Source of the DNA: Haemophilus sp. C1 | GTDB lineage: Bacteria > Pseudomonadota > Gammaproteobacteria > Enterobacterales > Pasteurellaceae | Assembly: GCF_001276515.1 (NCBI RefSeq) | Contig: NZ_LDVZ01000033.1 | Coordinates: 1 to 9,786, forward strand | Direction of reading: 5' to 3' | DNA length: 9,786 nucleotides | In this document: one piece after another, positions 6,050 to 9,786 of the stretch | Layout: every line of letters starts with the position of its first letter | Position numbering within the stretch: the first letter of the stretch is position 1 | Made by a program: the position numbers and the translations under genes | Notes under the pieces: generated by a model | The model's database searches: none | Told to the model about the DNA's origin: nothing | Seen by the model: the letters and a program-made list of their open reading frames with translations, nothing else

Positions 6050-7700
6050 AAATGGTTTTGTTGTAATGGGGCATTTGTTGAAATTAGTGACTCCACTCGC
6101 ACATATTATGGCGTTTACCATTACTATGGGTACGCTCGGTTTCCTTGCTGCCATCTTTATTATGGTGCTGGGTGCGATGGGGTTAGTGAATCTTCTTAAC
6201 TTTGACACCCATTTAAGTTTCTCCGGAATTTTGACCGCACTTATCGTGTTAGCGGTGGCTCGTGGCGCATTGCGTTATTTAGAGCAAATGTCTGGGCACT
6301 ATATTGCTTTTAAATTATTGGCATTATTGCGTGACAAAGTGTTTTCTTCTTTGCGCCGCTTAGCTTTTGTGAAGTTACAAGATAAACAAGCTGGGCAATT
6401 AGTGTCATTAGTCACCAATGATATTGAATTGCTCGAAGTGTTCTATGCGCATACCATTGCGCCAATTATGATCGCGTTCTTTACCTCTGCGATTTTATTG
6501 TTGGTCTTTGCGCATCTTTCAGGCTGGTTTGTACTTGTGGCATTAGCTGCTTATTTAACGGTAGGTGTGATTCTACCAATTATCACCACCAAATTAGCGC
6601 GTGAAGATGGCAGACGCTATCGTGAATTAGTAGGCGAAATGAATGATTTCTTCCTCGACAGCGTACGAGGAATGAAAGAAATTCAGCTTTTTGGTTATGC
6701 AAAACAACGCTTAGAAGAAATTCAACAACGTAGCCAAAAAATTGATACGGCTTTTGAGCGTATTAAAGACCAAGAAGCGAAAGTTCGTGTTTATACTGAA
6801 GTGGCAGTATCCGTTTTCAACATCATTATGCTGTTTACTGGCTTAATTTTATTTAGCTTAGATAAAATTGATTTCACTGCCTTTTTAGTTGGTGTGATTT
6901 TATTGATGTCGAGCTATGGCCCAGTTATTGCCTTAAGCAACCTTTCAAGCAATTTGTTACAAACGTTGGCTTCAGGTGAGCGTGTATTAAGTTTGTTAGC
7001 GGAAGAACCTGAGTTAAAAGACGTAGAAAGTGCGGTCGATTTAAAAGATGTTTCTCGCATTGATGTAGAAAACGTCAACTTTGCTTATGGTGAAGAACAA
7101 ATTTTATCGGATGTCAGCTTATCTGTGAAAAAAGGAGAAATTTTAGGGATTCACGGCAGAAGTGGCAGCGGTAAAAGTACCTTGTTGAAATTACTGATGC
7201 GTTTTTACGATCCAAAATCAGGCAGCATCAAAATTAACGGCGAAACTTTACCGAATATCAACACTCGTAGTTTGCGTGACAATATGGCGTACATTACTCA
7301 GCAAACCTATATTTTCAACGAAACTATTGAGGAAAATATTCGCCTTGCGCGCCGTAATGCAACATTAGAAGAAATTATGGAAGCCGCGAAGAAAGCCTCA
7401 ATTCATGATTTCATTTTAAGCTTGCCACAAGGTTATCAAACAAAAATGACGGAATTGGGCGGTAACCTGTCTGATGGTGAAAAACAACGTATCGGTATTG
7501 CGCGAGCATTTTTACACAATGCACCTATTATCTTGCTTGATGAGCCAACCAGCAATTTGGATAGCTTAAACGAAGCAATGATTTTGAAATCATTACTCGA
7601 TGTAAAAACTGAAAAATTGATTATTCTCGTCAGCCATCGCCAATCCACTATGGCTATTTGTGATCAGGTGATTGGTATAGAAAACGGCAGAATGTCCTAA
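6042..7700 (+). CDS. CydC-like ABC transporter subunit (fused membrane and ATPase domains)
   Basis: Second subunit of the heterodimer, 552 residues, probably the orthologue of Rd HI0664 (from memory). The membrane domain fills residues 10-300 with six hydrophobic segments and the stretch VARGALRYLEQMSGHYIAF, resembling CydC. The ATPase domain has Walker A GRSGSGKST (372-380), Walker B IILLDEPTS (496-504, catalytic Glu501) and His532. The signature is LSDGE (476-480) instead of LSGGQ. In heterodimeric exporters such a change usually marks one of the two ATP sites as weak; here it would be the site formed with Walker A of the partner. Start ATG 6042 lies inside the partner's stop region (ATGCGTAA overlap) with GAGAGGTGG upstream; ATG 6066 is an alternative. 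A strong terminator follows 12 bases after the stop, closing the two-gene operon. Confidence 0.9.
   Translation: MRKNGFVVMGHLLKLVTPLAHIMAFTITMGTLGFLAAIFIMVLGAMGLVNLLNFDTHLSFSGILTALIVLAVARGALRYLEQMSGHYIAFKLLALLRDKVFSSLRRLAFVKLQDKQAGQLVSLVTNDIELLEVFYAHTIAPIMIAFFTSAILLLVFAHLSGWFVLVALAAYLTVGVILPIITTKLAREDGRRYRELVGEMNDFFLDSVRGMKEIQLFGYAKQRLEEIQQRSQKIDTAFERIKDQEAKVRVYTEVAVSVFNIIMLFTGLILFSLDKIDFTAFLVGVILLMSSYGPVIALSNLSSNLLQTLASGERVLSLLAEEPELKDVESAVDLKDVSRIDVENVNFAYGEEQILSDVSLSVKKGEILGIHGRSGSGKSTLLKLLMRFYDPKSGSIKINGETLPNINTRSLRDNMAYITQQTYIFNETIEENIRLARRNATLEEIMEAAKKASIHDFILSLPQGYQTKMTELGGNLSDGEKQRIGIARAFLHNAPIILLDEPTSNLDSLNEAMILKSLLDVKTEKLIILVSHRQSTMAICDQVIGIENGRMS
6234..6242 (-). other. DNA uptake signal core
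   Basis: ACCGCACTT on the plus strand, in the membrane domain of the CydC-like gene. Confidence 0.8.
7028..7036 (+). other. DNA uptake signal core
   Basis: Perfect AAGTGCGGT followed by CGATTTAAAA, at the inter-domain linker of the CydC-like gene, the same domain position as the signal at 5269 in its partner. Confidence 0.85.
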
Positions 7701-7711
7701 ACTAAGACAAC

Positions 7712-7745
7712 AAAAAATCGCACTGTTAAAGGTGCGATTTTTTTG
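7712..7745 (+). terminator. Intrinsic terminator of the ABC operon
   Basis: AAATCGCAC (7715-7723) pairs with GTGCGATTT (7732-7740) around an eight-base loop. The stem is extended by As on the left and a run of Ts on the right (7738-7744). It sits 12 bases after the stop of the CydC-like gene and could also work from the other strand. Confidence 0.88.
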
Positions 7746-8076
7746 TTAGAAGAGGCTGATATTTTAAATAGCTGAATATTGCTATTGATATTAACTTTTG
7801 GGGAATTATGCTTGAACTATTGTTAGATGACAAAAAAATAGCAAAGCATAAATCCCATAGGAACATTTTACATTTAGTCTAAGATAGCTGGCTTATCGTC
7901 GAATCCTTGCCGAATCAAAGTATGTCTAAGAAGGAAACTATTTGGATAATGCTGCAATGGTACGTTTCCTTGGACAATAAAAATATAGGTAGGAATTTAA
8001 CTAATATTGAAAGGACCGTCTTCAACACAATTATGGTCATCCGTCCTTTAGTAAATAGTGTAGACTTTTTATTTCT

Positions 8077-8085
8077 ACCGCACTT
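8077..8085 (-). other. DNA uptake signal core just past the coaA stop
   Basis: ACCGCACTT on the plus strand; read with coaA it is AAGTGCGGT followed by AGAAATAAAAAG, a good match to the extended AT-rich signal. It begins six bases after the coaA stop codon. No inverted partner is present, so it is not a paired uptake-signal terminator. Confidence 0.85.
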
Positions 8086-8090
8086 TTAAT

Positions 8091-9026
8091 CTATTTTCTC
8101 AATTTAACTAACTCTACCTGATGGTTTTCACCTTTTTTTAGAATTAAATTTGCTCGCTCACGGGTTGGAAGAATGTTTTGATTGAGATTTAACCCGTTAA
8201 TTTCATCCCAAATTTTACTTGCCGTCGTAATAGCCTCTTCTTTTGATAAACTTGCGTAATGTTTAAAGTAAGAATTAGGATCATTAAATGCACTTTCTCG
8301 GAATTTTAAAAAGCGTTTGATGTACCATTCTTTCAGTAATTTTTCTTCTGCATCGACATAAATAGAGAAATCAACAAAATCTGATACAAAGGTTTGATTT
8401 GTTTTGTTATTGCCTGTTTGAAGAACATTTAATCCTTCTAAAATGAGAATATCAGGTTTATCTACCACATCAAATTCATCGGGAATAATATCGTATGTTA
8501 AATGAGAATAGATTGGTGCTGTAACATTGCTTTTACCTGATTTCACATCTGCTAAAAAGCGAATGAGTTTAGGTGTGTCATAAGAAACGGGAAATCCTTT
8601 CTTTTGTAAAAGATTCTCTTGTTTAAGCTTGTCTAATGGATAAAGAAACCCATCTGTTGTGATGAGATCAACTTTTCTTTCAGTTGGCCAATGAGAAAGT
8701 AGCGATTGTAGAATACGTGCAGAAGTGCTTTTCCCAACAGCAACACTGCCAGCAATACTAATTATGTAAGGTGTTTTGGCATTATTTCTGCCTAAAAAAC
8801 GATGTAGTACCGTTTGGCGATGTAGATTTTCATCAATGTAATAGTTAATAAGACGTGTTAGAGGCAGGTAAATCGTACTTACTTCATCTAATGAAAGGTC
8901 TTCATTAAAACCTAAGAGTGGTTTGAGATCCTGTTCTGTCAATTTTAATGGAACGGATTTACGTAATTCCGCCCATTGTTCACGATTAAAGCTTAAAAAA
9001 GGTGTTTGCTGAGTTGAAAATTCCAC
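8091..9026 (-). CDS. coaA: Pantothenate kinase (type I, CoaA)
   Basis: Cytoplasmic enzyme that phosphorylates pantothenate with ATP, the first and controlling step of coenzyme A synthesis. The 311 residues align throughout with E. coli CoaA (316 residues): NEDLSLDEV (41-49), Walker [10 protein letters not shown] (93-101), TTDGFLYP (123-130, with the catalytic Asp125), KKGFPVSYD (142-150), [13 protein letters not shown] (191-203), [14 protein letters not shown] (213-226), RFLKFRE (238-244) and [11 protein letters not shown] (286-296). No key residue is missing. The start is GTG at 9026-9024; the nearby upstream ATG is in another frame and no good ribosome binding site is visible, which suggests modest expression. 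It is divergent from the tRNA-tuf operon, the same neighbourhood as in E. coli. Confidence 0.97.
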   Translation of the reverse strand: MEFSTQQTPFLSFNREQWAELRKSVPLKLTEQDLKPLLGFNEDLSLDEVSTIYLPLTRLINYYIDENLHRQTVLHRFLGRNNAKTPYIISIAGSVAVGKSTSARILQSLLSHWPTERKVDLITTDGFLYPLDKLKQENLLQKKGFPVSYDTPKLIRFLADVKSGKSNVTAPIYSHLTYDIIPDEFDVVDKPDILILEGLNVLQTGNNKTNQTFVSDFVDFSIYVDAEEKLLKEWYIKRFLKFRESAFNDPNSYFKHYASLSKEEAITTASKIWDEINGLNLNQNILPTRERANLILKKGENHQVELVKLRK

Positions 9027-9161
9027 AATAATTTCATTTGATAGCTAAATAAACGAAGAAAAATATACTCTATAACAGGCATGTGCGCATTTGTTTTTCA
9101 GTAAATTTAATAAGATTTGGTTAAAAATTCACATTTTTGCTTGTGATTTAAACGAACACGC

Positions 9162-9218
9162 AAAAAAAATAATTTTTTTAGAAAAAAAACTTGTCACGAA
9201 AAGTTTTTTCCATATAAT
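9162..9218 (+). promoter_or_regulatory. Strong stable-RNA promoter of the tRNA-tuf operon
   Basis: TTGTCA (9191-9196) and a perfect TATAAT (9213-9218) are separated by 16 bases. Directly upstream, 9162-9189 is nearly pure A/T in phased runs, a good UP element. The ACGCCTC after the -10 is GC-rich, as in promoters under stringent control. It lies 23 bases before the first tRNA. Confidence 0.82.
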
Positions 9219-9240
9219 ACGCCTCACTTGCTTACGACAC

Positions 9241-9316
<76 letters not shown>

Positions 9317-9345
9317 TTCTTTCGTATCAAGTATTCATTTAGCGT

Positions 9346-9430
9346 GGAGGGGTTCCCGAGCGGCCAAAGGGGGCAGACTGTAAATCTGTTGGCTCAGCCT
9401 TCGAAGGTTCGAATCCTTCTCCCTCCACCA
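9346..9430 (+). tRNA. tRNA-Tyr (anticodon GUA)
   Basis: 85 bases with encoded CCA and the long variable arm of class II tRNAs. Acceptor GGAGGGG pairs with TCCCTCC (last pair G-U). Loop CTGTAAA carries GTA at 9380-9382, and TTCGAAT marks the T loop. Corresponds to E. coli tyrU. Confidence 0.96.
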
Positions 9431-9472
9431 TCTTTTAGATGGATCCTGATGGGACAGACGAATTTAGGACTT

Positions 9473-9547
<75 letters not shown>

Positions 9548-9550
9548 AAC

Positions 9551-9626
9551 GCTGATATAGCTCAGTTGGTAGAGCGCACCCTTGGTAAGGGTGAGGTCGG
9601 CGGTTCAAATCCGCCTATCAGCACCA
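9551..9626 (+). tRNA. tRNA-Thr (anticodon GGU)
   Basis: 76 bases with encoded CCA, starting three bases after the glycine tRNA. Acceptor GCTGATA pairs with TATCAGC; stem CACCC/GGGTG holds loop TTGGTAA with GGT at 9584-9586. It reads ACC and ACU. Corresponds to E. coli thrT. Confidence 0.97.
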
Positions 9627-9729
9627 GCCTTATAATTCTCTTCCTTTCATAAAACAGCAAACAAATTTATTGGTTAATGTGGTTTAATTTACCCATCGAT
9701 AACCGTGTCTATTTAGAGGGACTATTTCA

Positions 9730-9786
9730 ATGTCTAAAGAAAAATTTGAACGTACAAAACCGCACGTAAACGTGGGTACAATCGGC
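9730..9786 (+). CDS. tuf: Elongation factor Tu, first 19 codons
   Basis: The reading MSKEKFERTKPHVNVGTIG is the conserved N-terminus of EF-Tu, the GTPase that brings aminoacyl-tRNA to the ribosome; it ends at the window edge just before the P-loop. ATG 9730 has AGAGGG (9715-9720) nine bases upstream. It lies 103 bases after the last tRNA with no terminator between, so it is probably cotranscribed with the tRNAs, as tufB is in E. coli. By position this is the tufB-type copy of what are usually two tuf genes. Confidence 0.97.
   Translation, partial: MSKEKFERTKPHVNVGTIG

Larger units (their letters stand above)
7701..8090. other. Spacer between the ABC operon and coaA, possible gene remnants
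   Basis: After the terminator (7712-7745) no convincing gene is seen in these 390 bases. A 24-codon frame starts at ATG 7808 after GGGGAA, and a 60-codon frame starting with TTG spans 7907-8089. Neither resembles a family I know. There is a weak 6-pair inverted repeat (7767-7786) and AAAGGAC/GTCCTTT (8010-8016, 8043-8049) with a long loop. An uptake signal lies at the coaA end. The region may be the scar of lost genes. Confidence 0.5.

Noticed and set aside
5056..6208. Several minus-strand frames opposite the ABC genes
   Set aside because: Shadows of well-supported coding sequence on the plus strand.
7808..7882. 24-codon frame after GGGGAA
   Set aside because: Too short and without recognised similarity; the ribosome binding site alone is not enough.
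7907..8089. 60-codon frame between the ABC operon and coaA
   Set aside because: TTG start without a ribosome binding site, no recognised motif, and it ends within the uptake signal. Kept only as possible remnant sequence.

Overview
The window looks like a Haemophilus chromosome (H. influenzae or a close relative such as H. haemolyticus). The reasons are an AT-rich sequence, perfect copies of the Haemophilus DNA uptake signal core (AAGTGCGGT or its complement), an Hgp-family gene with a CCAA tetranucleotide tract, and a tRNA-tuf operon in the order known from gamma-proteobacteria.

Layout. 1-133 (minus): 5' end of an Hgp hemoglobin/hemoglobin-haptoglobin receptor gene, with a signal peptide running straight into a CCAA repeat. 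134-647: its Fur-type promoter region, then copy 1 of a 130-bp direct repeat (318-447), then short non-coding sequence. 648-1316 (plus): an Abi_2-like HEPN protein (putative abortive-infection RNase) with its own terminator. 1754-4176 (plus): a TonB-dependent hemoglobin receptor of the HmbR type, out of frame in this sequence because a poly-G tract at 2207-2215 has 9 G where 10 would restore the frame. 4182-4311: copy 2 of the 130-bp repeat. 4304-7700 (plus): two overlapping genes for a CydDC-like heterodimeric ABC transporter, ended by a clear terminator. 7701-8090: unassigned spacer. 8091-9026 (minus): coaA (pantothenate kinase). 9191-9786 (plus): a strong stable-RNA promoter, then tRNA-Thr(UGU), tRNA-Tyr(GUA), tRNA-Gly(UCC), tRNA-Thr(GGU) and the start of tuf, the same order as the E. 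coli thrU-tyrU-glyT-thrT-tufB operon beside coaA.

Interpretation. The 130-bp repeat carries a 69-bp perfect-armed hairpin element, a terminator-like stem, and the Shine-Dalgarno and first codons of the ABC operon. Copy 2 is attached to the intact operon. Copy 1 sits next to the divergent hgp gene and ends after four codons. The simplest reading is that hgp and the ABC operon were once neighbours and that a cargo of about 3.7 kb (abi-like gene plus hmbR) was placed between them, duplicating the junction. The cargo has no uptake signal core, while the ABC-operon side has six.

The left half therefore holds two divergently transcribed hemoglobin receptors, both tied to slippage-prone repeats (CCAA and poly-G) and both preceded by Fur-like sites. 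This is a contingency locus for heme acquisition with a putative defence gene as passenger. The right half (coaA, tRNAs, tuf) is conserved housekeeping DNA.
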